From Candidatus Merdivicinus intestinigallinarum (GTDB lineage: Bacteria > Bacillota > Clostridia > Oscillospirales > Ruminococcaceae), in contig DVOW01000055.1 of NCBI GenBank assembly GCA_018713335.1, positions 1-64,000 of the forward strand: a DNA stretch of 64,000 nt. The letters run 5' to 3'. Positions 41,911 through 50,930 of the stretch are shown here, one piece after another. The notes beneath the pieces are model-generated. The model was given only the letters and a program-made list of their open reading frames with translations. It was not told where the DNA came from and made no database searches. A program made the position numbers and the translations under genes. How positions within the stretch are numbered: the first letter of the stretch is position 1; each line of letters begins with the position of its first letter.

Positions 41911-43536
41911 TTATGCGACAGGGGCGTCGGAAGTTTCCTCCGCCGGTTCTGTTTCCGGGTCTGTTTCTGTCCCTTCTTCCTCTTTTGGGGCTTCCTGTTC
42001 TTCCGACAGGGCCGTTTCCATGAGTCCCTCAAAGAAGCCGTCCGGCAGGCTGGTTTCCTGCTCCGGCAGCTCCTCATGCTCCAGGGCGGCCCCGGACTGA
42101 TAGGGCTCCTCGGCGGCGTCCTCCTCCGTCAGAAGGCCGTCCGCCTTCAGGGATTCCCGGAAGCTCAAGGGCATTTCATGGATATCCGCCTTGGCGGCCG
42201 GGGATTGCAGGGGGTTGAACACTGAATTTTTGGGGGCGTTTTCCTGCTGTCCGGCCTGTTCCCTGGCCTTTTCCACTTCCTCCGGGGTCTGGCCGCTGAG
42301 GGCAGCCAGGCGTTCGGCGAAGATCCGGCAGTTCCGGGCGGCGTCAAATTTCTCCTGCCAGCACTGGAAGGCCTTCTCCCCTTTCCGGGCGATGCTTTCC
42401 TTGCTGATATGGCAGAAGCCGTCCAATGCCTTGGCCAGCTGTTCAGCCGTCACGTCCGCCGGCAGCAGCATCCCGCAGTCGTTGTCCACCACCGCAGAAA
42501 CCCCGTCCACATTGGTGGCCGCCACGAAAATGTGGTTGGCCATGGCTTCCATCATGGAGGTGGGAACGCTTTCCGCCACGCTGACGCTCAAAAACATGTC
42601 CACATAATTGTCCCGGTAGTAGTGGTAAATCTCTTCCCGGGTCAAGCGGCCCAAAAACCGGCAGCGGATACCTTTATGGTCGGCCAGCTTCTCCCGGGCG
42701 TAGTCTACCAGCTCCTGCTGCTTGGAGCCGGTGCCGATATGGACCCATTCAATGCAGCCGCTGGTCACCAAGGCCAGGGCGTCCACAATGAGCTTCAAAC
42801 GCTTGTCCGGCTCCGTGGGGGAGCAGGTGACGACCCGCAGGAAAAATTCCGGCAGGGGGTCCAAAGGCTCCTTTTCCTGGCCTAGCACGCCGATGCGGGC
42901 CACCAAAAACCGGGAAATATCCTCCCCGGGCTCCACGAAATTGTCTAAGTAAAGCTGGCGGGAATGCTCGCTGGTGAAATAAACCGCGTCCACCAGCTTG
43001 TTGACGGCGCTGTTTAAGGTGTCCCGGCGCTTGCCGTTGCGGGGATTGAACATATTGGCGTTGTGGCAGCGGGTCACTACCTTGATGTCGTCGGAATACT
43101 CCTTCAGGCAGCAAAGGCCGTACAGATAGTCGTTAAAATTGGCCGAGTAGATCAGCAGGGGTTCCTCCTGCTCGAACAGCTCCTGGGCCCGGATGTAATT
43201 GTAAAGAAGGCGGCTCTTGACTAAGATGCCCAGCAAATGCTTTTTATAAGCGGGCGTCAGCCGGCCCTCTACCTTAGCCAGGGCGGTTTCCTGCTTGTAC
43301 CCCTGACTGAACCGGCAGGTAAGCCGCAAAAGCGCCTGCTTCAGCCCGCCGGATTTCTCCGCGGGGCGGTAGAAAACCACGTCCTTGGGCAGCTTTTGGC
43401 TCATTTGGTGCTCCGTGTCCAAGGTGACCACATGGACCCGGTAAAGTTTTTTCAGTTCCTCGATTTCATTTTCCAAAAAGCTCTCCTGCGTACCGCAGGG
43501 GTAATGCTCGGTAACGATCAGCAAATTCTGTTTCAT
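41911..43536 (-). CDS. Family 1/4-type glycosyltransferase with acidic C-terminal tail
   Basis: A 541-aa GT-B fold glycosyltransferase. The N-terminus, LLIVTEHYPCGTQESFLENE, and the donor-binding second half (FLGRLTREEIYHYYRDN, then DMFLSVSVAESVPTSMMEAM with the E-x7-E motif) match GT4-like enzymes of exopolysaccharide synthesis. From about residue 425 a tail rich in Glu, Ala, Pro and Gln follows, ending EETSDAPVA; it is probably disordered and unusual for the family. ATG 43536 follows AGAAGGA by 7 bases. An in-frame extension upstream overlaps the promoter. It leads the operon with the sugar-phosphate transferase and corA. Confidence 0.88.
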   Translation of the reverse strand: MKQNLLIVTEHYPCGTQESFLENEIEELKKLYRVHVVTLDTEHQMSQKLPKDVVFYRPAEKSGGLKQALLRLTCRFSQGYKQETALAKVEGRLTPAYKKHLLGILVKSRLLYNYIRAQELFEQEEPLLIYSANFNDYLYGLCCLKEYSDDIKVVTRCHNANMFNPRNGKRRDTLNSAVNKLVDAVYFTSEHSRQLYLDNFVEPGEDISRFLVARIGVLGQEKEPLDPLPEFFLRVVTCSPTEPDKRLKLIVDALALVTSGCIEWVHIGTGSKQQELVDYAREKLADHKGIRCRFLGRLTREEIYHYYRDNYVDMFLSVSVAESVPTSMMEAMANHIFVAATNVDGVSAVVDNDCGMLLPADVTAEQLAKALDGFCHISKESIARKGEKAFQCWQEKFDAARNCRIFAERLAALSGQTPEEVEKAREQAGQQENAPKNSVFNPLQSPAAKADIHEMPLSFRESLKADGLLTEEDAAEEPYQSGAALEHEELPEQETSLPDGFFEGLMETALSEEQEAPKEEEGTETDPETEPAEETSDAPVA

Positions 43537-43597
43537 GTACAAATCCTTCTTCCTGGAAGCGATATTGTGCGGCTGTCCTGTCAGCCCATATAAAATA

Positions 43598-43626
43598 ATC
43601 ATAGCACATTCCGGGGCGATTGAAAA
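43598..43626 (-). promoter_or_regulatory. Promoter of the glycosyltransferase operon
   Basis: On the minus strand: TTTTCA, 17-base spacer, TATGAT with an extended TGC before the -10. The -35 is poor; the extended -10 supports it. Confidence 0.5.
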
Positions 43627-43667
43627 GACTTTTTTCACAATCCCAAAGGCCTTCCGGAAAGTTTTTC

Positions 43668-43696
43668 TTGCATATTGAGGGAAAAAATGGTACTGT
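43668..43696 (+). promoter_or_regulatory. Promoter of the HAD hydrolase gene
   Basis: TTGCAT, 17-base spacer, TACTGT, with AAAGGAGGG close behind. It is divergent from the glycosyltransferase promoter. Confidence 0.55.
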
Positions 43697-43718
43697 AAAG
43701 GAAAGGAGGGAATCCCAT

Positions 43719-44345
43719 ATGTTTCAGTGGTTTTTGTGGGACTTTGACGGCACCCTGTTCGACACCTATCCTGCCGCCAACGCCGCTTTGCTGGAAAGCC
43801 TGGCCGCCTGGGGGATCCGGGAGGACCCGGAAGAAACCATGGCCCGCCTGAAGGTGCGCCAAGTCCCCGCCATCCAGTATTTTCAGGAAAAGCACCGTCT
43901 GCCGGAAGGCCGTCTTTTTGAGGGATTCCGGCGCAGGGAGGCCGTTTTGGTCCCAAAGTGCGAACCGTTCCCGGAAGCGGAAGCCCTCTGCCGGGAAATC
44001 GTCCGCCGGGGCGGGCATAATCTTTTGTACACCCACCGGGACCGGCTGGCTTTAAAAATGATAGAAGCGGCGGGGCTTGCGCCCTTCTTTTCCGGCGGCG
44101 TCACCGGGGAGGACGGCTTTCCCTCAAAGCCCGCCCCGGACGCCATCCTGCACCTGCTCAATACCCACGCCATCCCACCGGGACAGGCCCTGATGATCGG
44201 CGACCGGCTCATCGACGTCCAGGCCGCCCAAAACGCCGGGATTGCCGGGTGCTGGTGGACGGAAAAGGAAGCTTCCCCAGAATACAGCGGCATCCGGGTC
44301 CGCAGCCTTTCCCAGCTGGAAGAATGGCTGCCGCCGTCCCCATAA
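43719..44345 (+). CDS. HAD-superfamily phosphatase (phosphoglycolate phosphatase-like)
   Basis: A 208-aa HAD hydrolase with a C1 cap. All catalytic motifs are present: FLWDFDGTLFDT (nucleophile Asp and acid/base Asp), LLYTHRDR (motif II Thr), FPSKPAPDA (motif III Lys) and MIGDRLIDVQAAQNAG (motif IV Asp). The ATG at 43719 follows AAAGGAGGG by 8-9 bases; longer in-frame extension overlaps the promoter. It is a single-gene unit with terminator 44362-44397. Known relatives dephosphorylate phosphoglycolate, pyrophosphate or sugar phosphates; the substrate here is open. Confidence 0.88.
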   Translation: MFQWFLWDFDGTLFDTYPAANAALLESLAAWGIREDPEETMARLKVRQVPAIQYFQEKHRLPEGRLFEGFRRREAVLVPKCEPFPEAEALCREIVRRGGHNLLYTHRDRLALKMIEAAGLAPFFSGGVTGEDGFPSKPAPDAILHLLNTHAIPPGQALMIGDRLIDVQAAQNAGIAGCWWTEKEASPEYSGIRVRSLSQLEEWLPPSP

Positions 44346-44361
44346 TTTTCCCAGAGCATAG

Positions 44362-44397
44362 AGAAGCAGCCTGAGCCAACGCCCAGGCTGCTTCTTA
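44362..44397 (+). terminator. Bidirectional terminator between HAD and M23 genes
   Basis: AGAAGCAGCCTG, 9-base loop, CAGGCTGCTTCT. It serves both the plus-strand HAD gene and the minus-strand M23 gene that ends at 44407. Confidence 0.85.
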
Positions 44398-44406
44398 TTC
44401 GGTTCA

Positions 44407-46206
44407 TTAATAGAGGTAATTCAAGGGGTTATAGCGTCCGCCGTTGACATGGACCTCAAAATGGCAGTGGTTTCCGGTGGAATAACCGGTGCTGCCGGCC
44501 CCTGCAATGACCTGCCCCTGGGAAACATAATCGCCTACAGAAACATTCAGGCTGGAATTGTGGCCATACAGGGTCTGGACGCCGTTTCCGTGGTCAATGA
44601 CGACCGCCTTGCCGTAAGTGTAGTACCAACCGGCCACAATGACTCTGCCAGACGCAGACGCCACAATGGGGGTGCCGTAGGAACAAGCAATGTCAATGGC
44701 CTTGTGCCCGGAGCTGTAGCCGCAGCTGATGTATCCGCTGCCCGCGACCGGCCATAAAAAGCTGCCGCCGTAGCTGCCGCTGCCGGAAGAAGCGGAGAGG
44801 ACTTGTCCGCGGGAATAGGAAACCGTTTCCTTCTGCTTGGTGCCTTCTACGATTTTTTCCGTAACAGGCTCCTGGAGCACTTCCGTGGAAACAACGGTGC
44901 GGGTGGTTTCATAGCCGTCCACATACTCAACGGAAGCGGTGATCTGCTCTACGCCTTCCTGGCCGGCCTGTACAGTCTTGGTGTAGCCCTCGTACTGGCT
45001 GCTGTCCTCGGTTTTTTCGGTTTCATAGGGAATGGATTCCGTATAGGTTTCTTCCCGGACCACCTTGACGGAGAGGAAAGGCTTTTCGGTGGAGATGATG
45101 GCTTCCTGTCCAATCAGGCAGGTTTCCTCGATGCCGGGGTTCAGTTTTTTAAATTCGGAATAAGGGATGCCGTTTTTGTCGGCAATCAGGGTGGGGCTGT
45201 CCCCCTCCACAATGGTGTAGGTGCGCTCCGCTTCCTGGGTGGAATTGAGCAGGGTCACCATTTCCTCGCTGGACACCAGGCTCTCGGTCAGGTAAAGGCC
45301 TTCCCGCAGTTCGATGTCCTGCACAAAGGAAACTGTTTCCCCTTCGGCACCGGTGCGGTAGCTGTCCAAGGTAGTATTCAGAATGTCTTCGATCAAAGCG
45401 GTATCGGTGACAGCGCCGTAAAATTCGCCGTCAATATAAAGGCCCTGGGCCTCGGAAATATCCTCGTTGGACATCCGGATCAGGCTGTCTGTCATTTCGT
45501 TGGCGTCCGACAGCAAGTCCTCGTTGACTGCCACCACGGAAAGCTCCGGTTCCAGTTCAAAGGTAGCCTCAGAACCATCGGTCCGGATGATCCGCTGGCG
45601 AAGCATGTCCTGAGCGCTGGTCAGCACCGATTCATCGGAAATATATCCGACCAGCTGGCCGTCCTGAGTCACTTCCACAGCGTAGGTGACATTGGAAGCG
45701 GAAACGACAACGTTGCAGAGCACCACCGCGCCCAGCACCGGCGCACCGTAATTGAAAATGGTGCGGAAAAAGCCCTTGTTATTGCGCATACCGCGGAAAA
45801 ATACGCCCGCGGCTCCTTTGGCCTTCCCTTCCCGGTACCCTTCCGCAATCAAACGGGGGGCATGGGCCATACTGACAAAGGGTTTGGAAAAACGTCCCCA
45901 GAAAACGATCAGCTCGTCCTTGGTGCGGGTCCCGGCTTTTTTCACCGCGCCGGAAAGGCGCCGCCATCTTTTGCCGAGGAAAACCTCCGCATACGCCGCC
46001 AGGCGTTTTGCCGTCTGGACAACGGCTTCTGATGTATATAAGCAGAGGTCGGAAGCATGTCCGCCTGCTTTTTCCATAAATTCATGGACAGTGTGTTCAT
46101 CTTGTCCGGTCTTTGTCTGATTCTGAAATTTCTCCGCAACACCGCGAACTGCTGCGCCAAGTTTGTCTTTCTGGTTTTTGATCCATTCCTTGGGCTGCAG
46201 ACCCAT
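44407..46206 (-). CDS. Membrane-anchored M23 endopeptidase with LysM and G5 domains
   Basis: A 599-aa cell-wall hydrolase. After a basic cytoplasmic N-terminus (about 1-155), one membrane helix (APVLGAVVLCNVVVSAS) anchors it. The outside part has an alpha/beta stretch, a LysM-like peptidoglycan-binding unit (YTIVEGDSPTLIADKNGI), a G5 domain (ESIPYETEKTEDSSQYEG to VEGTKQKETV), and a C-terminal M23 peptidase with intact zinc ligands HKAID and HCHFE. It should cut peptide cross-links in peptidoglycan. Two ATGs (46212, 46206) are possible; 46206 is 9 bases after AAGGAG. Two exact WalR-type boxes lie around its promoter. Confidence 0.92.
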   Translation of the reverse strand: MGLQPKEWIKNQKDKLGAAVRGVAEKFQNQTKTGQDEHTVHEFMEKAGGHASDLCLYTSEAVVQTAKRLAAYAEVFLGKRWRRLSGAVKKAGTRTKDELIVFWGRFSKPFVSMAHAPRLIAEGYREGKAKGAAGVFFRGMRNNKGFFRTIFNYGAPVLGAVVLCNVVVSASNVTYAVEVTQDGQLVGYISDESVLTSAQDMLRQRIIRTDGSEATFELEPELSVVAVNEDLLSDANEMTDSLIRMSNEDISEAQGLYIDGEFYGAVTDTALIEDILNTTLDSYRTGAEGETVSFVQDIELREGLYLTESLVSSEEMVTLLNSTQEAERTYTIVEGDSPTLIADKNGIPYSEFKKLNPGIEETCLIGQEAIISTEKPFLSVKVVREETYTESIPYETEKTEDSSQYEGYTKTVQAGQEGVEQITASVEYVDGYETTRTVVSTEVLQEPVTEKIVEGTKQKETVSYSRGQVLSASSGSGSYGGSFLWPVAGSGYISCGYSSGHKAIDIACSYGTPIVASASGRVIVAGWYYTYGKAVVIDHGNGVQTLYGHNSSLNVSVGDYVSQGQVIAGAGSTGYSTGNHCHFEVHVNGGRYNPLNYLY

Positions 46207-46224
46207 TGTCATCCTCTCCTTCCA

Positions 46225-46241
46225 GTTACAAATCGGTTACA
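46225..46241 (-). promoter_or_regulatory. WalR-type box in the M23 gene leader
   Basis: On the minus strand TGTAAC-CGATT-TGTAAC, an exact match to the Gram-positive WalR direct repeat TGTWAH-N5-TGTWAH. It lies just downstream of the -10, covering about +3 to +20, a place where WalR would act as a repressor or modulator. Confidence 0.6.
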
Positions 46242-46250
46242 ACGATTACT

Positions 46251-46278
46251 ATTATAACACATTTCCAGAAAATTGCAA
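46251..46278 (-). promoter_or_regulatory. Promoter of the M23 endopeptidase gene
   Basis: On the minus strand: TTGCAA, 16-base spacer, perfect TATAAT. The predicted start near 46244 leaves a leader of about 40 bases. Confidence 0.75.
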
Positions 46279-46419
46279 CCACTTTGTTACTGTTTTTTTA
46301 TCAAGCGTAACTCTTTCGTGTTTTTCTATATATTTTTCGCCGTATAATTGATGTTTAGCACAAATTCAGCTTGAAAAAATGATCGAATGACAAAACAATT
46401 CGCAGAATCCTGCCTTTAT

Positions 46420-46436
46420 TGTAACAAGATTGTAAC
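46420..46436 (+). promoter_or_regulatory. Second WalR-type box, upstream of the M23 promoter
   Basis: TGTAAC-AAGAT-TGTAAC on the plus strand (inverse orientation to the gene), a second exact direct repeat about 140 bases upstream of the -35 and just beyond the hemW stop. Together with isolated GTTAC/GTAAC half-sites at about 46289 and 46309 it makes the whole 46.2-46.44 kb gap WalR-rich. Confidence 0.5.
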
Positions 46437-46445
46437 AGCCCGGTT

Positions 46446-47552
46446 TCAAAGGAGCTCCGCCAATATGCTGTTGGACACCAAAAAGCCTGCCGGTTTCAGC
46501 CGGAGAAGGTCGCCCTGTATCTCCAAAAGCCCGGCCTTTTGAAAGGTCTGAGCCGTTTGGAGCATCCGCCCTGCATCCTCCGGAGAAAACCCAAGGCCGG
46601 AAAGGCGGACGCCTTCCGCCAGCCGCAGCCCCAGCATCAGCTTTTCTTCCGGGGAACCGCCGGGGCCGTCCTGGCGGTAATTTTTCCCTCCCGCTTCCAG
46701 GTACGCCGAAAGGCCTCTGGGATGGAAAAACCGCCTGCCCTTTAAATAGGAGTGGGCGGAGGGCCCAAAGCCCAGGTATTCCTGGCAATGCCAGTACTTT
46801 AAATTGTGGCGGGACTGGCCGCCGGGCTTTGCAAAATTGGAAATCTCATACTGAGCGTAGCCCAAAGAGGCCAGCTGCTCCACGGTTTGCAGATATAAAT
46901 CAGCGGTTTGATCCTCGTCCGGGCAAAGGCGCTGAGCATTCTGCCGGGCAAAGGGAGTGCCCTCCTCGATCTTTAAAAGGTACGCCGAAATGTGGTCCGG
47001 GCCCATGGCCGCAAATCCTTCCAATGTCCGGGACAGGCTCTCCGAGGTCTGATAGGGGATGCCCACCATGACGTCCAGGCTCCGATGGGCAAACCCCGCC
47101 TCTTTGGCCCATTCCATGGCCTGCCGGATGCGGGAAGCGTCATGACGGCGGCCCAGGGCCTTCAATTCCCCGTCCAAAATGGACTGGGCCCCAAAGGAGA
47201 CCCGGTTAAAGCCCGCTTTCCGCAAAATTTTCAGGTATTCCAAAGAAACGCTGTCCGGATTGGCTTCCAGGGTGCTTTCCCCTTCCATGTCCAGGGAAAA
47301 GGCCTCTCGGCAGGCAGAGAGGAGGCGGACAAGCTCCTCCGCTTCCATTAAGGAAGGGGTCCCTCCGCCGAAAAACAGGGTGTCGGCGGTATATCCCTGT
47401 CCCTGATAGGAAGATATCTCCTGCACCAAAATATCCGCATAAGCGTGGCGGCCCGCCCGGCCGGTAATGGAATAGAAATCGCAGTAGCCGCATTTGGAAG
47501 CGCAGAAGGGGATGTGGACGTACAGTCCAAGGGGTTCTCTTTTTTGGGGCAT
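46446..47552 (-). CDS. hemW: HemW, radical-SAM haem chaperone (HemN-like)
   Basis: A 368-aa HemN-family radical-SAM protein. It opens LGLYVHIPFCASKCGYCDFY with CxxxCxxC for the SAM cluster, then FFGGGTPSL, then FGAQSILDGELKALGRRHDA. Members of this type, shorter than HemN, bind haem and lack coproporphyrinogen oxidase activity, acting as haem chaperones. ATG 47552 lies 6 bases after GGAGG; the adjacent ATG at 47555 is only 3 bases away. lepA precedes it, separated by a repeat-rich gap; lepA-hemW adjacency is common in Firmicutes. Confidence 0.93.
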   Translation of the reverse strand: MPQKREPLGLYVHIPFCASKCGYCDFYSITGRAGRHAYADILVQEISSYQGQGYTADTLFFGGGTPSLMEAEELVRLLSACREAFSLDMEGESTLEANPDSVSLEYLKILRKAGFNRVSFGAQSILDGELKALGRRHDASRIRQAMEWAKEAGFAHRSLDVMVGIPYQTSESLSRTLEGFAAMGPDHISAYLLKIEEGTPFARQNAQRLCPDEDQTADLYLQTVEQLASLGYAQYEISNFAKPGGQSRHNLKYWHCQEYLGFGPSAHSYLKGRRFFHPRGLSAYLEAGGKNYRQDGPGGSPEEKLMLGLRLAEGVRLSGLGFSPEDAGRMLQTAQTFQKAGLLEIQGDLLRLKPAGFLVSNSILAELL

Positions 47553-47587
47553 CATGATCCTCCCATCATTTCCATTTTTCACAAAAA

Positions 47588-47960
47588 ACCGGGACGATGC
47601 CTGCATCGTCCCTTGCAATTCAATTGGATATTCCAAGAATTTTGTAGGGGCGGCAATCCGCCGCCCGAGATGTTAGATAGAATCTACGCTAGACCAGCGG
47701 GCGAGCATGTCATCAATTTGATGACCGTCGCCCCTACAAATTTTGTTCCCTGTTTGGTCGAAACAATAGAAATTGAAACACTGGGACGATGCAAGCATCG
47801 TCCCCTAGAATATTTTCATGCTGAAATACGATAAGAGGCAACCGCATCGAGCCGCTGTCGCTGGTCACAGCGGCTTATGCAGCCGGTGCGAGGCTGTGCG
47901 GCCGCGTCGAATTATCACCGGCGATTCGCCGGGGCCGCGTCGAATTGCCAGCGGCGGCTC
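47588..47960. repeat. Intergenic repeat cluster between lepA and hemW (array 3)
   Basis: No gene lies in this 410-base gap. Two nearly identical hairpins, GGGACGATGC-CT-GCATCGTCCC (47591-47612) and GGGACGATGC-AA-GCATCGTCCC (47783-47804), flank a unit of about 104 bases with 13-14 bp terminal inverted repeats (ATTTTGTAGGGGCG at 47639-47652; CGCCCCTACAAAT at 47729-47741). To the right come GGCCGCGTCGAATT at 47900-47913 and again at 47933-47946, each followed by a short palindrome (CACCGGCGATTCGCCGG; GCGGCGGCTCGCCGC). The layout resembles nested REP/MITE-like elements without any transposase. Confidence 0.75.
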
Positions 47961-47965
47961 GCCGC

Positions 47966-49774
47966 CTAATCGTCCAGCTTGAGGACAGCCATAAAGGCCT
48001 GCTGGGGCACTTCCACAGAACCCAGCTGACGCATCCGCTTCTTGCCTTCCTTCTGCTTTTCCAGGAGCTTCTTTTTCCGGGTGATGTCGCCGCCGTAGCA
48101 CTTGGCCAAAACGTCCTTGCGCATGGCCTTCACCGTTTCCCGGGCGATGATCTTGCCCCCGATAGCCGCCTGAATGGGCACTTCAAAGAGCTGGCGCGGG
48201 ATGTTCTCCTTTAACTTTTCGCAGATTTTCCGGCCCCGGGTATAAGCCCGGTCCTCAAAAACGATAAAGGACAGGGCGTCCACGATTTCGCCGTTTAACA
48301 GAATGTCCAGCTTCACCAGCTTGGACTGCCGGTACCCCAGCATGGAGTAGTCAAAGGACGCGTATCCCTTGGTGCGGGACTTTAAGGCATCGAAAAAGTC
48401 GTAGATGATTTCATTGAGGGGCATTTCATAATGGAGTTCCACACGGGTGGCGTCCAGATACTGCATATTCTTGAACTCGCCCCGACGGCCGGTGCACAGG
48501 TCCATAATATTCCCCACAAAATCCACCGGGGAGATAATGTCCGCCCGAACGATGGGCTCCTCCGCCATCTGGATGACAGAAGGGTCGGGATAGTTGGTGG
48601 GGTTATCGATATACACCACTTCCCCGTCAGTTTTGGTGATGCGGTAAACAACGGAGGGGGCCGTGGTGACCAGGTCCAGGTTGAACTCCCGTTCCAGACG
48701 CTCCTGGATGATCTCCATGTGCAGAAGACCTAAGAACCCGCACCGGAACCCAAAGCCCAGGGCGATGGAGGTTTCCGGCTCAAAGGACAGGGAGGCGTCG
48801 TTTAACTGCAATTTCTCCAAGGCCTCCCGCAGGTCCGGGTATTTGGCGCCGTCCGCCGGATAAATACCGCAGAACACCATGGGGTTCACCTTCCGGTAGC
48901 CGGGCAAAGGCTCGGCAGCAGGGGCTTCGGCGTCGGTGACAGTGTCGCCCACCCGGGTGTCCCCGATGTTTTTGATGGAAGCGGCGATATAGCCCACTTC
49001 CCCGGCCTTCAGCTCGTCGCAGGGGATCAGGCTCGTTGCTCCCAGGCAGCCGATCTCCACCACGTCAAATTCCGCGCCGGTAGCCATCATGCGGATGCGG
49101 GAATCCTTCCGGAGTGTCCCCTCCTTCACTCGGATGTAGACGATAACGCCCCGGTAGCTGTCATAGTAGGAGTCGAAAATCAAGGCCTGCAGGGGGGCGT
49201 CCGGGTCGCCCTTGGGGGCGGGGATGTCCGTGACGATGCGCTCCAGCACCTCGTGGATGTTTAGACCCTGCTTGGCGGAAATTTTCGGGGCGTCCATGGC
49301 GGGGATGCCGATGACGTCCTCGATTTCGTGGCAGACCCGTTCCGGGTCGGCGGCGGGCAGGTCGATCTTGTTCACCACCGGCAGCACTTCCAGGCCGTGG
49401 TCCACCGCCAGATAGGTGTTGCCCAGGGTCTGGGCCTCGATGCCCTGGGAAGCGTCCACCACCAGGATGGCCCCTTCGCAGGCGGCCAAAGAACGGGAAA
49501 CCTCATAGTTAAAGTCCACATGGCCGGGGGTGTCGATGAGGTTGAACTCATAGGTTTCCCCATTGTCGGCGGTATAGGTGACTTTTACCGCCCGGGCCTT
49601 AATGGTAATGCCCCGCTCCCGTTCGATGTCCATGTTGTCCAGCAGCTGCTCCTCCATGTCCCGGAGGGCCACGGCGCTGGTCTGCTCCAGGATCCGGTCG
49701 GCCAGAGTGGACTTCCCGTGGTCAATGTGGGCGATGATGCAGAAATTGCGGATGTGGTCTTGTTGATATGCCAA
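47966..49774 (-). CDS. lepA: Elongation factor 4 (LepA)
   Basis: Ribosome-associated GTPase that back-translocates or rescues stalled ribosomes under stress and affects initiation. The 602-aa protein has normal length and domain order. G1 is AHIDHGKST, the effector region [14 protein letters not shown]3 DTPGHVDF, G4 NKIDLP; the LepA-specific C-terminal domain includes [20 protein letters not shown] and [17 protein letters not shown]. It follows the P-loop kinase gene by 23 bases as the third gene of a minus-strand operon and reads towards hemW. Confidence 0.97.
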   Translation of the reverse strand: MAYQQDHIRNFCIIAHIDHGKSTLADRILEQTSAVALRDMEEQLLDNMDIERERGITIKARAVKVTYTADNGETYEFNLIDTPGHVDFNYEVSRSLAACEGAILVVDASQGIEAQTLGNTYLAVDHGLEVLPVVNKIDLPAADPERVCHEIEDVIGIPAMDAPKISAKQGLNIHEVLERIVTDIPAPKGDPDAPLQALIFDSYYDSYRGVIVYIRVKEGTLRKDSRIRMMATGAEFDVVEIGCLGATSLIPCDELKAGEVGYIAASIKNIGDTRVGDTVTDAEAPAAEPLPGYRKVNPMVFCGIYPADGAKYPDLREALEKLQLNDASLSFEPETSIALGFGFRCGFLGLLHMEIIQERLEREFNLDLVTTAPSVVYRITKTDGEVVYIDNPTNYPDPSVIQMAEEPIVRADIISPVDFVGNIMDLCTGRRGEFKNMQYLDATRVELHYEMPLNEIIYDFFDALKSRTKGYASFDYSMLGYRQSKLVKLDILLNGEIVDALSFIVFEDRAYTRGRKICEKLKENIPRQLFEVPIQAAIGGKIIARETVKAMRKDVLAKCYGGDITRKKKLLEKQKEGKKRMRQLGSVEVPQQAFMAVLKLDD

Positions 49775-49797
49775 TGAATTACACCTCTGTTCCTTTT

Positions 49798-50337
49798 CTA
49801 TATATTTTGGGCCAGGAGCCGTTCCACGGCTTCCTCCACTTGATATTCCCCGTCCACCAGGATATAGGGAAGCCCGTATTCCCGGCAGGCGTCCAGATTC
49901 TGCCGGTTTTCGGAAAGCATCATTTTTGGGGTAAACCAGCTGTCGTCCATCCGGTTCTCGATGTCGCTGGCGTGGGCCTTCACCTGTTCAAAATGCTCCT
50001 GGATATAGCGTTCACTGAACACCAGGCAGATATACCGGAGCTCCTTTTGATATTCCGGCGCAAAATCCTTTGGATAGTCAAAGGGGATATAACAGCCCTC
50101 CACAATCAGATTCTGGCTGTTTTCGATATTGGTTTTGACCATTTCCCGCACCACCGGCCAAAGGTACGCCGTCAATTCTTCATCCGGACTATCCGGGGTC
50201 AGGGGGCAGAGGCCGCTGCGGATAAGGCCCATTTTCAGATGGTCGATGGACAGGTACGGGAAGCGGTATTTTTCCAAAAGCTTTTGGGCCAGGCAGGTTT
50301 TCCCGGTATGGGAGCCCCCGGCAATGAGGATCACCAT
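49798..50337 (-). CDS. Small P-loop kinase-like protein
   Basis: A 179-aa nucleotide-binding protein. Walker A is [16 protein letters not shown] (about residues 6-21), then the adenylate-kinase-like [13 protein letters not shown] and [10 protein letters not shown]. It resembles small kinases such as 2-phosphoglycerate or deoxynucleoside kinase-like proteins, but no substrate motif is decisive. AGGAGGG lies a few bases before the ATG, close for a start. It is the middle gene between the phosphodiesterase gene (8-base gap) and lepA (23 bases). Confidence 0.78.
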   Translation of the reverse strand: MVILIAGGSHTGKTCLAQKLLEKYRFPYLSIDHLKMGLIRSGLCPLTPDSPDEELTAYLWPVVREMVKTNIENSQNLIVEGCYIPFDYPKDFAPEYQKELRYICLVFSERYIQEHFEQVKAHASDIENRMDDSWFTPKMMLSENRQNLDACREYGLPYILVDGEYQVEEAVERLLAQNI

Positions 50338-50345
50338 AGGCCCTC

Positions 50346-50822
50346 CTAAATTTCCACCAGGAAGGGGAAGATGCCGCCTTCGGTGATGTCGATAATACCG
50401 TAAGAGGCCCGGCCGTCCCGGGGGGCCGAGGGGCTGCCCGGGTTCATGACGTAGATACCCTCATCGTAATGGGTTTCCCCTTTGTGGGTATGGCCGTAGA
50501 GGGCAACCCGGCAGCCGTTTTCCCGGGCCGCGGATACCAGGTGGGACAGGGAGCCTTTGACGCCCAATGTGTGGCCGTGGGCCATAAAGATTTTCACATC
50601 CCCGGCAAACACCGCCTTGGTATCCGGGAGCATACTGGCAAAATCGCAGTTGCCCCGCACCATTTCAATGGGCAGATCCGGGTAGAGGGCCATGATTTCA
50701 TCTACTTCCCGTTCCCCGTCCCCCAGATGGAGGAACAGGGCCGCTTCGTCCCGGTGCTTTTCCACAATGCGGCGCAGGGTTCGGAAATCCCGGTGGGTAT
50801 CGGAAATGACAATGACGCGCAT
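50346..50822 (-). CDS. YfcE/MJ0936-type metallophosphodiesterase
   Basis: A 158-aa calcineurin-like phosphoesterase of the small prokaryotic type. The metal ligands are in VIVISDTHRDF (D-x-H), FLHLGDGERE (GD-x-x), VRGNCDF (GN-x-D), FMAHGH (GH) and ALYGHTHKGE (GHTH), so all five motifs of the fold are intact. ATG 50822 is chosen because AAAGGAG lies 8 bases upstream and the -10 is at 50862. Relatives hydrolyse phosphodiesters such as bis-pNPP or cyclic nucleotides in vitro; the natural substrate is unknown. It starts the minus-strand operon with the kinase and lepA. Confidence 0.88.
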   Translation of the reverse strand: MRVIVISDTHRDFRTLRRIVEKHRDEAALFLHLGDGEREVDEIMALYPDLPIEMVRGNCDFASMLPDTKAVFAGDVKIFMAHGHTLGVKGSLSHLVSAARENGCRVALYGHTHKGETHYDEGIYVMNPGSPSAPRDGRASYGIIDITEGGIFPFLVEI

Positions 50823-50861
50823 TTCACTTCTCCTTTGCATAAAAGTAATGTCCGTATCATA

Positions 50862-50890
50862 AGTATAAGGTATCCGGGAGGGTTCGTCAA
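50862..50890 (-). promoter_or_regulatory. Promoter of the phosphodiesterase-kinase-lepA operon
   Basis: On the minus strand: TTGACG, 17-base spacer, TATACT. Confidence 0.75.
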
Positions 50891-50930
50891 CTCCCCAATT
50901 TACCACTGGACAGAAAGGCAGGCAGACAGT

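Noticed and set aside
50837..50865. Sporulation (sigma-G or sigma-E) promoter for the three-gene cluster
   Set aside because: GCATA-N16-CATAAGTA fits neither consensus well in spacing or -10, so it is only mentioned as a hint, not annotated.
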